DNA of 13,676 nucleotides from Syntrophorhabdaceae bacterium (GCA_026416315.1 JAOAFK010000024.1:1-13676), one strand, 5' to 3'; positions 1 to 7,578 are shown, numbered from the stretch's first letter. Made by a program: numbers and translations. Notes: generated by a model not told the origin, from the sequence alone.

Positions 1-1181
1 GTCTTCAGGTAAAGGAGAGTAAGAGAAAAGAGGACGGCAGAGGTCCATTTATAAAAGAAAAGATTAAGATGCCTCCTCATTTAAAGGGCATTAAAAAAAG
101 GCTTAAAAGATACGGCATATCAAGGGATGAATTAATAACAAGGCTTTCAATTTTACCAGAGCCAGACCTTGTTCTTATAACCTCTATTATGACTTACTGG
201 TACATGGGAACAAAAGAGGTGCTTGAAGTCGCAAGACATGTATTTCCCAAAGCCAAAATCATAGTGGGCGGCATATATCCAACCTTGTGCTATGAGCATG
301 CAACATTTACCTTAAAAGAAGCAGATCTTATTATAAAAAACAATGAAATAAATCTGTTCTACGATTTTGTTGAAAATACGTTTTCTATAGAATTTTCATT
401 TAAATACTTGATGCATGATCTTAACGGGCTTTTATACCCATGTTTTGACCTCTATGATAAGATCCATTTTATCCCGCTTTTGACCTCTTTTGGCTGTATT
501 TATAAATGTGCATACTGTGCAACACCTTATATGTATCCTAAAATTTTAAGAAGAAATCCTGTTGATGTGATAGAAGAGGTTTTTTTCTGGCTTGATAAGG
601 GTATTTCAAGGTTTGTTCTCTATGATGATAATTTTTTGTATAAAAGCAACGAATATGCAAAGCCCATACTCAAAGGCTTAGAAAATATGAATAGAAAAAT
701 CGATATCTACAACCCCAATGCCTTAAATGGTGCATTAATTGACGATGAGGTGGCAGGGCTTTTAAAATCTGCGGGCTTTAAAGAGGTAAGGCTTGGGCTT
801 GAGTCCATTGACCCTGTTTTACAGAGAAATACCGGGAATAAAATAGATAGAAAAACCTTTGAAAAGGCTGTTGGATCTCTAAAAAAGGCAGGTTTTGATG
901 GAAATTCTATTGGGGTATATATAATGGCAGGGCTTCCTTTTCAAAAGTGGACGGATGTTAAAGATGCTATAGATTATCTAATAGGGTTGGGTGTGAGGCC
1001 ACATATAGCTGAATATACACCCATACCCCATACGAGATTGTTTGATGAATACAGCATTTATGCCAGATATCCTATTAGAGAAGATCCAGTCTTTCAAAAT
1101 AATGCATTATTTCCCTTCTGTTGGGAAGGCTTCACAGAGGAAAATCTCATGTTCTTGAAGCACTATTTGAGAGAGAAATAA
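1..1181 (+). CDS. Radical SAM protein with B12-binding-like N-terminal domain (5' partial)
   Basis: This is the C-terminal part of a B12-binding-domain radical SAM protein. An ATG exists at 69, but the frame is open all the way to the left edge, adding 22 codons. The encoded residues look like a family member already in progress, so the true start is probably outside the window. Counting from the ATG at 69, residues 32-78 resemble the second half of a Rossmann-like B12-binding fold, with a VGGIYPTL strand-turn. The radical SAM cluster motif CxxxCxxC is at C143, C147 and C150 (CIYKCAYC), and would bind a [4Fe-4S] cluster that cleaves S-adenosylmethionine. A GLES stretch and a typical radical SAM C-terminal half follow. 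The first half of the B12 domain, where a cobalamin-binding His would lie, is not visible, so cobalamin use is unproven. The substrate is unknown. The stop lies 3 bases from the convergent nspC stop. Confidence 0.85.
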   Translation, partial: LQVKESKRKEDGRGPFIKEKIKMPPHLKGIKKRLKRYGISRDELITRLSILPEPDLVLITSIMTYWYMGTKEVLEVARHVFPKAKIIVGGIYPTLCYEHATFTLKEADLIIKNNEINLFYDFVENTFSIEFSFKYLMHDLNGLLYPCFDLYDKIHFIPLLTSFGCIYKCAYCATPYMYPKILRRNPVDVIEEVFFWLDKGISRFVLYDDNFLYKSNEYAKPILKGLENMNRKIDIYNPNALNGALIDDEVAGLLKSAGFKEVRLGLESIDPVLQRNTGNKIDRKTFEKAVGSLKKAGFDGNSIGVYIMAGLPFQKWTDVKDAIDYLIGLGVRPHIAEYTPIPHTRLFDEYSIYARYPIREDPVFQNNALFPFCWEGFTEENLMFLKHYLREK

Positions 1182-1208
1182 AAATTAAGATTGTCTGTGT
1201 AGATAATC
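1175..1208 (-). terminator. Candidate Rho-independent terminator of the polyamine operon
   Basis: On the minus strand the arms GATTATCT and AGACAATC (1208-1201 and 1196-1189) can form an 8-pair stem with one G-U pair and a 4-base loop. A T-rich tail, TTAATTTTTATTT, follows and contains the nspC stop codon. The stem is AT-rich and therefore weak, and it sits inside the last nspC codons. It lies just beyond the end of the convergent radical SAM gene, but on the plus strand it is not followed by a T-run. Confidence 0.4.
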
Positions 1209-2531
1209 CTTATAACCAAATCTTTTTATGAGTTTAATCTCGCCGGTTTTTTTGAGAACTGCTATATCTGGCAGATTTATGCCATTAAAGGTTGTATTTT
1301 TCACAATGCTGTACAAAGCCATGTCTTTGAAAACGAGTTTATCTCCTCGCTTTAAAGGTTTATCAAATGAGTAGTCCCCGACTACATCACCAGCAAGGCA
1401 ACTGGGGCCTCCGATTCTATATTCGTATTTTTTTTCTCCGGGCTCACCTGCATTTAATATAAATGGCTTATATGGCATAAGAAGCACATCAGGCATATGC
1501 GCCTCTGCTGAGGCATCAATTATGGCTATTTGCTTTTTGTTTTCCACAATGTCAAGCACTGTTGAAATCAAAACCCCTGCATTTAAAACACTTGCCTCAC
1601 CTGGCTCTAAATGGACCTGAACGCCGTATTTTTCTTTGAATTCATTTATTAAATATATAAGATGTTCAATATCGTAATCATCTCTTGTTATATGATGACC
1701 TCCACCAAAATTCACCCATTTTAGATTTTTTAAGTTTTTTAAATATGTCCCAAATAAATTTTTAAACGAATTTAATACCCTACCCAATGAATCTGCATTC
1801 TGCTCGCATAAGGCATGAAAATGTAGCCCATCTATAAGGTGAGAAAATTCTTTATATCTTTTTTTAAAAATCTCAAATACTATACCTAGCCTTGAATAGA
1901 ATGCGCAGGGGTTATACATTTCGGTCTTTATATCCGAATATCCAGGGTTAACCCTTATGCCAATCTCACGGCCTCTTTCTTTTGCTATTCGGCCAAATCT
2001 TTCTAACTGATAAAAGGAATTAAAGATAATCACATCTGAATATTTAATGATATCTTCTATATCACCATCTTTATATGCAGGACCAAATGTATGGACTTCT
2101 TTTTTAAATTTTTCAAAGCCGAGTCTTGCCTCATTTAACCCGCTTGCACAGACACCGTCCAGATAGTTTTTCATCACCGGAAATGTGGCAAATGTTGCAT
2201 ATGCCTTTAATGCATGAAGAATTTTACATCCTGTCCTATCCTTTACATATCTTAAGATCTTCATGTTCTCTTCTATGAGCATCTCATCTATTAAATAAAC
2301 AGGTGTATGTATTTTGCCCTCAGCAAGTTTTAAAAAATTTTTGTGATGTTCCTCAAAGGTTTTCTGATTTGATATTTTTATTATGGATGTAAGACCCTCG
2401 AGGCCTTCTTTCCCGAGAGCCTCAATAATCTTTTTTCTTTCTTTGGAGGTTAATCTAAAAAATGAAGCTAAAATACCTGTATCTTTTTTTAATATTCTAT
2501 CTTTTATGTTATCTATTCTATTTATCCCCAT
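1185..2531 (-). CDS. nspC: Carboxynorspermidine/carboxyspermidine decarboxylase NspC
   Basis: This is a PLP-dependent decarboxylase of the alanine-racemase/ornithine-decarboxylase fold (type III). It removes CO2 from carboxyspermidine (or carboxynorspermidine), the last step of the non-SAM spermidine route. The family pattern is clear: HTPVYLIDE opens the TIM barrel at about residue 75, the PLP lysine is K109 in HALKAYATF, H239 lies in HFHA, and GGG at 276-278 and EPGE at 309-312 bind the cofactor phosphate. C378 in GPSCLAGD is the active-site cysteine supplied across the dimer. The ATG lies 9 bases after the stop of the dehydrogenase gene, so the two are probably co-transcribed. The protein is 448 residues, against about 380 for well-known NspC proteins. 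The excess is roughly 70 residues at the N-terminus, rich in Lys, Glu and Ile, with no alternative start closer to the conserved core. No strong ribosome binding site precedes the ATG. Confidence 0.93.
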   Translation of the reverse strand: MGINRIDNIKDRILKKDTGILASFFRLTSKERKKIIEALGKEGLEGLTSIIKISNQKTFEEHHKNFLKLAEGKIHTPVYLIDEMLIEENMKILRYVKDRTGCKILHALKAYATFATFPVMKNYLDGVCASGLNEARLGFEKFKKEVHTFGPAYKDGDIEDIIKYSDVIIFNSFYQLERFGRIAKERGREIGIRVNPGYSDIKTEMYNPCAFYSRLGIVFEIFKKRYKEFSHLIDGLHFHALCEQNADSLGRVLNSFKNLFGTYLKNLKNLKWVNFGGGHHITRDDYDIEHLIYLINEFKEKYGVQVHLEPGEASVLNAGVLISTVLDIVENKKQIAIIDASAEAHMPDVLLMPYKPFILNAGEPGEKKYEYRIGGPSCLAGDVVGDYSFDKPLKRGDKLVFKDMALYSIVKNTTFNGINLPDIAVLKKTGEIKLIKRFGYKDYLHRQS

Positions 2532-2540
2532 ATGAGGGCA

Positions 2541-3779
2541 CTAAAATTTATCTGCAAGAGGTTCATGTTCCACAATGTGCCATGGGAGTCCGTATGTATT
2601 TAATGCCTCCATAAATGGATCAGGGTCGAATTCCTCGATATTAAACACACCTTCTCCTCTCCATTTACCAGTAAAAATCATCATGGCACCTATCATAGCA
2701 GGCACCCCTGTTGTGTACGCCACAGCTTGAGTTCCAGTTTCCTGATATGCCTTCTCATGATCACATACATTATAGATATAACGGGTAATGACTTTTCCGT
2801 CTTTTATACCTGTCATAATGTTTCCTATTACGGTCTTGCCCGTATAATTTTTTCCAAGGGATGATGGTTCTGGTAGAAGTTTCTTTAAAAATTTAACAGG
2901 CACAATTTTTACACCTTCATATTCCACTTCATCTATCCTTGTCATACCTATATTATGTAATACCCTTAAATGGGTTAGATAATTTTCGGAAAAGGTCATC
3001 CAGAATCTTGCCCTTTTTATCCCTTTTATGTGTTTTACAAGAGATTCAAGCTCTTCATGATATAAAAGATAGCTTTCCCTTTCCCCTACCTCTGGATAAT
3101 TAAATTTAAAATGGACTGACCTTTCATCCATGATGGGAGGTGTTTCAATCCATCTACCGTTTTCCCAGAACCTTACAACCTGTGTAACTTCTCTTAAGTT
3201 TATTTCAGGATTGAAATTTGTTGCAAAGGGTTGCCCATGGTTGCCAGCATTACAGTCTAAAATATCAAGATAGTGTATCTCATCGAAAATATGTTTCTGG
3301 GCATAAGCAGCAAAAACATTTGTTACGCCAGGGTCAAAACCTGAACCAAGGATAGCCATAATGCCTCTATCTTTGAATCTGTCATGAAAGGCAAGCTGCT
3401 GGGCATATTCAAAATGAGGGTTGTCCGGACTTTCATAATTTGCAGTATCAATGTAATGGACACCTGTGGAAACACATGCCTCCATAATATGTAAATCTTG
3501 ATACGGTAGTGCAAGGTTAAGGACAAGAAATGGGTTAAAATCTTCTATGAGTTTAATAAGTTCTGGCACATTATCAGCATCAACCTTAGCAATTTTTATA
3601 TCTCTTCCATATCGTTTTTTAATCTCATCTTTTATGGCCTCACATTTTGAAATGGTTCTGCTTGCTACCATGATGTCTTTGAATATGTGTGGTAATTGGG
3701 CACACTTATGGGCAGCAACAGTTGCAACGCCGCCAGCCCCTATAATCATAATTTTCCCGTTATTTTTTTCTGCCATCAT
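2541..3779 (-). CDS. Carboxynorspermidine/carboxyspermidine dehydrogenase (saccharopine dehydrogenase family)
   Basis: This NAD(P)H-dependent enzyme reductively condenses aspartate beta-semialdehyde with putrescine (or diaminopropane) to give carboxyspermidine (or carboxynorspermidine). The N-terminal Rossmann fold has the nucleotide motif GAGGVA at residues 14-19. LNLALPYQD and YIDTANYE follow at about 88-116, and GSGFDPGVTN at 145-154, all typical of this branch rather than of true saccharopine dehydrogenases. The 412-residue length is normal for the family. The first ATG (3779) overlaps the speB stop as ATGA. A second ATG directly after it (3776) is 7 bases from a GGAGGAG ribosome binding site and may be the one used. 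It sits between speB, which supplies putrescine, and nspC, which consumes its product, and this fixes its role. Whether the in vivo amine is putrescine or diaminopropane cannot be read from sequence; the adjacent pdaD-speB pair favours putrescine. Confidence 0.93.
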   Translation of the reverse strand: MMAEKNNGKIMIIGAGGVATVAAHKCAQLPHIFKDIMVASRTISKCEAIKDEIKKRYGRDIKIAKVDADNVPELIKLIEDFNPFLVLNLALPYQDLHIMEACVSTGVHYIDTANYESPDNPHFEYAQQLAFHDRFKDRGIMAILGSGFDPGVTNVFAAYAQKHIFDEIHYLDILDCNAGNHGQPFATNFNPEINLREVTQVVRFWENGRWIETPPIMDERSVHFKFNYPEVGERESYLLYHEELESLVKHIKGIKRARFWMTFSENYLTHLRVLHNIGMTRIDEVEYEGVKIVPVKFLKKLLPEPSSLGKNYTGKTVIGNIMTGIKDGKVITRYIYNVCDHEKAYQETGTQAVAYTTGVPAMIGAMMIFTGKWRGEGVFNIEEFDPDPFMEALNTYGLPWHIVEHEPLADKF

Positions 3780-4642
3780 ATTTCTCCTCCATTATGAAAA
3801 GAATTGGAGCTTAAAACTATTATGATCTCCCTCACCATTTTTGCAGCACATATGGAAGAAACAAAGCTTGTATCATAATCAGGAGAAAGCTCCACCACAT
3901 CTGCCCCAATTATATGCAGTTTAGATAAAACCTTTAAATATGGAATAATCTCTGAAAAAAATAGTCCCCCTGGCTCTGGTGTTGTAACACCGGGGACAAG
4001 AGAAGGGTCAAACACATCCATATCAAAGGTTAGATATATTGGTTCAGTTTTTTCAATGGCCTGAGAGAGCTCTTCAGGATTATCGATAATATATGATTCA
4101 TCAAATTCCTCTTTTGTTCCTGATCTGATACCAATTTGGAATATCCTTAAAATACCAATTTCTTTTATCCTTTTTAATACTGTGGCATGGGATAATTTTT
4201 GTCCTTCATATTGATCTCTTAAATCACAGTGCGCATCAAAATGAACTACACTGATATGCCCATAAGCATCTTTTAATGCCTTCACAATCGGAAAGGTAAT
4301 TAAATGCTCACCGCCTAACACAACAAATCTTTTTTTTTCACTTATAATTTCTTTTATGGCGTTTTCAATAATCTCCAAAGAGAACAAAAGATTACCCTGT
4401 GGTAAATCAAGATTACCTATGTCTGTGAAATAAATCTCATCGAGGTCTAATTTAAAATACGGACTAAATGTCTCAAGTGTCCATGAGGCCTTTCTTATAC
4501 TATCCGGGGCAAATCGTGTGCCTCCACGAAAGGAAGAGGTCTCATCAAGAGGGCAACCGAGAAGTTTTATTTTTGTATCCTTTAAGGCTTCTTTTGAACT
4601 GATAAAGCTGCTATACAGAACCGTTCTCATGTGCCTGCCCAT
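3776..4642 (-). CDS. speB: Agmatinase (ureohydrolase family)
   Basis: This is a binuclear-manganese ureohydrolase, here most likely hydrolysing agmatine to putrescine and urea. All metal ligands of the family are present: H113 in GGEH, D136, H138 and D140 in FDAHCD, and D207 and D209 in TFDMDVFD. H152 (LSHA) matches the catalytic-loop histidine, and E251 in GADVVELSP is the conserved late glutamate. RGGTRFAPDSIR near residues 39-50 is typical of agmatinases. The 288-residue length is normal. An alternative ATG at codon 5 (4630) is possible, with AGG three bases before it; neither start has a strong ribosome binding site. The stop overlaps the dehydrogenase ATG by 4 bases. Agmatinase is preferred over arginase or formiminoglutamase because the preceding gene makes agmatine and the next two use putrescine. 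Confidence 0.9.
   Translation of the reverse strand: MGRHMRTVLYSSFISSKEALKDTKIKLLGCPLDETSSFRGGTRFAPDSIRKASWTLETFSPYFKLDLDEIYFTDIGNLDLPQGNLLFSLEIIENAIKEIISEKKRFVVLGGEHLITFPIVKALKDAYGHISVVHFDAHCDLRDQYEGQKLSHATVLKRIKEIGILRIFQIGIRSGTKEEFDESYIIDNPEELSQAIEKTEPIYLTFDMDVFDPSLVPGVTTPEPGGLFFSEIIPYLKVLSKLHIIGADVVELSPDYDTSFVSSICAAKMVREIIIVLSSNSFHNGGEI
3784..3790 (-). promoter_or_regulatory. Ribosome binding site of the carboxyspermidine dehydrogenase gene
   Basis: On the minus strand GGAGGAG lies 4 bases before the first ATG and 7 bases before the second ATG of the tandem ATGATG. It is located inside the last codons of speB, so translation of the two genes is probably coupled. The spacing slightly favours the second ATG as the start. 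Confidence 0.7.
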
Positions 4643-4689
4643 AAAAAAATTAAATACCTGATTTTTGTGGATTTATTTTTTAAAATTAA

Positions 4690-4722
4690 AGCCCTAAAAG
4701 CCCTTGATGCTAAAGCAAGGGC
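4690..4722 (-). terminator. Intra-operon hairpin with short T-run (attenuator or partial terminator)
   Basis: A perfect 7-base inverted repeat, GCCCTTG at 4700-4706 and CAAGGGC at 4716-4722, has a 9-base loop. It begins directly after the pdaD stop codon. In the direction of transcription TTTT follows, then AGGGC. The form is that of an intrinsic terminator, but the T-run is short, so partial read-through to speB is plausible. The 81-base pdaD-speB gap is the longest gap inside the operon. Confidence 0.5.
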
Positions 4723-4723
4723 A

Positions 4724-5239
4724 TTAATCCCATAAAACTACACCGGCAAACACAGCACCGATTTTTATAACTCTATGGGTTGCTGATTTGGCCACTATCT
4801 CTTTTATTGGCCTATTTCGTAGCTTCATACCCTCTTCTACCATCCTTTTTACCTGTGTAACCACCTTTTCCTCATCATCATTGGCAGAATATTCCATTAT
4901 CAGGCCTGCGCTTTTTTCATCTTTTGGTATGCCAATAGCAACAGCCGCAGATATTATTTCACCAGGGATATCACTTCTATATGATGCATATGCCACTGGC
5001 ACAAGGGCACCCTGAGGCATAGGCACCGGAGGAGGATTTATCTCAACACATCCAGGGGGAAGGATGCTGCTCATCTTCACGAGATTTGTATCACCTACAC
5101 CAGATGCAATAAGGGCACCGTCAAAGGCATTTAGGAGAGAATATCCCTCTGAAGAACCACTGACAAGAAAAAATTTTGTGGGTGTTTTTATTATCACTTT
5201 GTGCACCTCCTGAGTTTTAAATTTTTTCTGATGCTCCAT
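4724..5239 (-). CDS. pdaD: Pyruvoyl-dependent arginine decarboxylase
   Basis: This enzyme decarboxylates L-arginine to agmatine and is the entry step of the operon. It belongs to the self-processing pyruvoyl family. The cleavage site is the serine pair S57-S58 in the context VKMSSILPPG. Backbone cleavage between the serines turns S58 into the pyruvoyl group at the new N-terminus of the alpha chain. Nearby family hallmarks are SGVGDTNL (46-53), INPPPVPMPQGALVPVAYA and a late GAVFAGVVLW. The 171-residue length fits the family. The ATG has GAAAGG 5 bases upstream, a good ribosome binding site. It lies 58 bases after the regulator gene and is followed at once by a hairpin. Aspartate 1-decarboxylase is also pyruvoyl-dependent but has a different sequence and is unlikely here. 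Confidence 0.92.
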   Translation of the reverse strand: MEHQKKFKTQEVHKVIIKTPTKFFLVSGSSEGYSLLNAFDGALIASGVGDTNLVKMSSILPPGCVEINPPPVPMPQGALVPVAYASYRSDIPGEIISAAVAIGIPKDEKSAGLIMEYSANDDEEKVVTQVKRMVEEGMKLRNRPIKEIVAKSATHRVIKIGAVFAGVVLWD

Positions 5240-5297
5240 CTGTACCTTTCTGATTCAGCATCCTTTTTATGCCATATACATTTCCCATCTTCACATC

Positions 5298-5849
5298 CTA
5301 AAAATTTGGCGGAGACGATACCCATAAAACATAAGCCTTATTTTTCCGCCTGTTAGCAATATAATGTTTTTTTGTTGCTTTAAAATAAAAACACTCTCCC
5401 TTTTTCAACTTATATACCTTTCCCCCAAATACGAGATCAATGCTGCCATTTAAAACAAATCCAAATTCTTCACCTTCATGAGGCTCTTCTTCAGGGGTCT
5501 TCTCACCTGCATTTAGCTCAAGTAAGGCTGGATCCATCTGTCTGTTCTGAGCAGCAGGTACAAGTATCTGAAAGGCACTTACATTCTCCATTTCAAGGTC
5601 AACCCTATCTTTTGCCTTAAAAACTATCTTCTCATCGAATGCACCGTTAAAAAAAGTTGAGGGCTTTTCATCTAAGGCATCAAGTATCCCAATAAGACTC
5701 TCTACAGAGAGAGATGTGAGGTTTCTCTCAATTTGAGATATAAAACCCTTTGTAAGACCAGCCCTTATGGCAAGCTCTTCCTGTGTTAGGGATTTAGCCT
5801 GCCTTAACATTTTAATCCTTTCTCCTATACTTGCACCATCTATTTTCAT
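5298..5849 (-). CDS. XRE-family transcriptional regulator with C-terminal cupin domain
   Basis: This two-domain regulator of 183 residues has an XRE/Cro-type helix-turn-helix at residues 7-62 (GERIKMLRQ, LTQEELAIRAGL, FISQIER, LSVESLIGILDAL). A cupin barrel at about 110-180 carries HEGEEFGFVLNG and a later KKHYIANRR, supplying the two His/Glu-rich cupin motifs that could bind metal or ligand. The same architecture is found in PuuR, the putrescine-utilisation regulator. As the first gene of the polyamine operon, a role in sensing polyamines or arginine and controlling its own operon is a reasonable inference, but the ligand is not shown by the sequence. A strong promoter and inverted repeats precede it. 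The ATG lacks a clear ribosome binding site. Confidence 0.9.
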   Translation of the reverse strand: MKIDGASIGERIKMLRQAKSLTQEELAIRAGLTKGFISQIERNLTSLSVESLIGILDALDEKPSTFFNGAFDEKIVFKAKDRVDLEMENVSAFQILVPAAQNRQMDPALLELNAGEKTPEEEPHEGEEFGFVLNGSIDLVFGGKVYKLKKGECFYFKATKKHYIANRRKNKAYVLWVSSPPNF

Positions 5850-5885
5850 AATAACACTTTAAGCGCACCAAAAGTTTATGTTATT
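5850..5885. promoter_or_regulatory. Candidate operator: inverted repeat between the -10 and the regulator start
   Basis: AATAACA (5850-5856) and TGTTATT (5879-5885) form a perfect 7-base inverted repeat. Inside it CTTT (5857-5860) and AAAG (5871-5874) add a further symmetric block, offset by a 4-base bulge. One arm overlaps the -10 element and the other abuts the regulator start codon. It could be an operator for self-control or a hairpin in the leader RNA. Neither is proven. Confidence 0.35.
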
Positions 5886-5911
5886 AAACTAATAAATAGT
5901 ATGTTTGTCAA
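5883..5911 (-). promoter_or_regulatory. Sigma70-type promoter of the polyamine operon
   Basis: On the minus strand a perfect -35 TTGACA (5911-5906) is separated by exactly 17 bases from a -10 TTTAAT (5888-5883). This places the transcript start near 5876, about 27 bases before the regulator ATG. The spacer contains the inverted repeat ACTA-N5-TAGT (5888-5900). Confidence 0.75.
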
Positions 5912-5967
5912 GTAAAATTTTATTTAACTTTTAGGCTTAGTATGTTAAACTCAAACAAGGTGTTAAA

Positions 5968-7578
5968 ATGCTGTGTAAAGATCTAATTATAAAATTTTTT
6001 AAAGATAAAAACATTAATGATTTCTTTTATTTACCTGGTATTCATACCATTTCACTAAATGAATCCTTCAAAAGGTTTAATATTAAAGTATATATGGGTA
6101 GACATGAATCAAATCTCATTTTTATGGCTGACGGCTATTCCAGAAGGACCGGTAAACCCGGTGTGATTTTCGTTACACCAGGTCCAGGTCTTGGCAATAT
6201 AGTATCAGGTTGCATGGAGGCATATGGAGATAATGTCCCTGTTATTGTATTTCATATTGATACAAAGAGGCAGGAGCATGGTAAGGGCATTCTACATGAA
6301 CTCAAAGACCCGGAAAATATATTCAGAACCATTACAAAAAAAACCTTTTATATTGAAAAAATAGAAGAAGTTTTGCCTGTGTTAAATGAAGCCTATGAAA
6401 CTGCTACCCATGAAAGAAAAGGACCTGTTATAATTTCTATCCCCTTTGTGCTTCTTGATAAAGAAATATTAGAGGGTTTTTTATCAAGCCTTAAAAAAGA
6501 CTTAAAAACAGAGGGGGCAGAAAATGAGGTTTCTCTTGTGGATGATGAAATAGTTGAGAGGATTTATGAAATTTTTAAGGATAAACATATGCCAGCCATA
6601 ATAGCTGGAAAATCACTCATGTGCGAAGAGGCCAGACCGCTGATTGATAGCATCTGCAGAACCTCCTCAATACCATTTTTTACCACAACAGGCGGTAAAG
6701 GGATTGTGGAAGAGTCAATGCCTTATGCTTTTGGAAATGTCATAAAAAAAGGCATAACCCATAAGATGATAAAAAATGCGGATATTGTTTTGGCAATAGG
6801 GACAAGGTTAAGGGATGTGGATGCTAAAAGAAGGGGTGTAAAGATAAGGGATCTAATCCATATTGATATTGATGAAACATGGTTTAATAAAAATTATAAA
6901 ACCTTATATGCTGCATCTGGCAATCTACTAAACATCTTAAAGGGTTTAAAAGAAATTTTTAAAAAAAGGCGATTCCAATGGGATCTTCATGCTTTGAAAA
7001 GAGAACAAATAAAAGAGGAAGTGGATTTGTGGAAAAACAATATAGGTTATAAATTGATAAAAATGATTAGAGATTCAATACCTTATGAAACAGTAACGGT
7101 CTGGGATCTAAACCTCATATCGTATTGGGCAGAATACTATTTTCCTGTTTATGAACAGAGATCATTTATTATGCCCAGAGGTATTTCACCTATTTTTTAC
7201 GGACTACCGGCAGGTATTGGCGTAAAGATAGGTTCTGAGGTCATCCCTTGCCTTACAGTATGCGGTGATGGAGGGATATTACCCAATTTAAGCGAGCTAT
7301 CACTAATAAAAAAACATAACATCCCTATTTGTATCCTTATTTATAACAACAATAGTTTTGGTATCCTCGAAGATGCATTAGAAAAAAGATATAGTATAAA
7401 AACTTCTATGCAGCTAACCAACCCTGATTTTGTAAAACTTGCCCATGCCTTTGGTATAAAAGGCAAAAGGATTAAAACAATAGAGGGATTAAAAAAGGCT
7501 CTTTTAAAGATTGACTGGAGTGAACCTTTTCTCATGGAATTTGAACACCCGATTTTTTCTCCACCATGGGAAATTTGA
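5968..7578 (+). CDS. Thiamine-diphosphate-dependent enzyme, acetolactate synthase/decarboxylase superfamily
   Basis: This ThDP enzyme has the three-domain layout of acetolactate synthase and 2-oxoacid decarboxylases. The N-terminal pyrimidine-binding domain has the catalytic glutamate E47 in GRHE, then MADGYSRRTGKPG and VTPGPGLGN. A central domain spans about 195-340. The C-terminal pyrophosphate-binding domain has GDG at 433-435 and the metal-binding NNN at 460-462, about 25 residues later. At 536 residues it is slightly shorter than IlvB, and I see no neighbouring regulatory subunit gene (ilvN/ilvH), so branched-chain amino acid synthesis is not assured. AAGG seven bases before the ATG is a fair ribosome binding site. 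It is divergent from the polyamine operon and 15 bases ahead of hisS. The substrate is unknown. Members of this superfamily that act on arginine-derived compounds exist (AruI, carboxyethylarginine synthase), but nothing visible proves such a role. Confidence 0.88.
   Translation: MLCKDLIIKFFKDKNINDFFYLPGIHTISLNESFKRFNIKVYMGRHESNLIFMADGYSRRTGKPGVIFVTPGPGLGNIVSGCMEAYGDNVPVIVFHIDTKRQEHGKGILHELKDPENIFRTITKKTFYIEKIEEVLPVLNEAYETATHERKGPVIISIPFVLLDKEILEGFLSSLKKDLKTEGAENEVSLVDDEIVERIYEIFKDKHMPAIIAGKSLMCEEARPLIDSICRTSSIPFFTTTGGKGIVEESMPYAFGNVIKKGITHKMIKNADIVLAIGTRLRDVDAKRRGVKIRDLIHIDIDETWFNKNYKTLYAASGNLLNILKGLKEIFKKRRFQWDLHALKREQIKEEVDLWKNNIGYKLIKMIRDSIPYETVTVWDLNLISYWAEYYFPVYEQRSFIMPRGISPIFYGLPAGIGVKIGSEVIPCLTVCGDGGILPNLSELSLIKKHNIPICILIYNNNSFGILEDALEKRYSIKTSMQLTNPDFVKLAHAFGIKGKRIKTIEGLKKALLKIDWSEPFLMEFEHPIFSPPWEI

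Noticed and set aside
3323..3825. Reading frames inside or opposite the dehydrogenase gene (3323-3526 minus, 3547-3825 plus)
   Set aside because: They overlap a well-conserved gene in other frames, resemble no protein family and have no convincing ribosome binding site.
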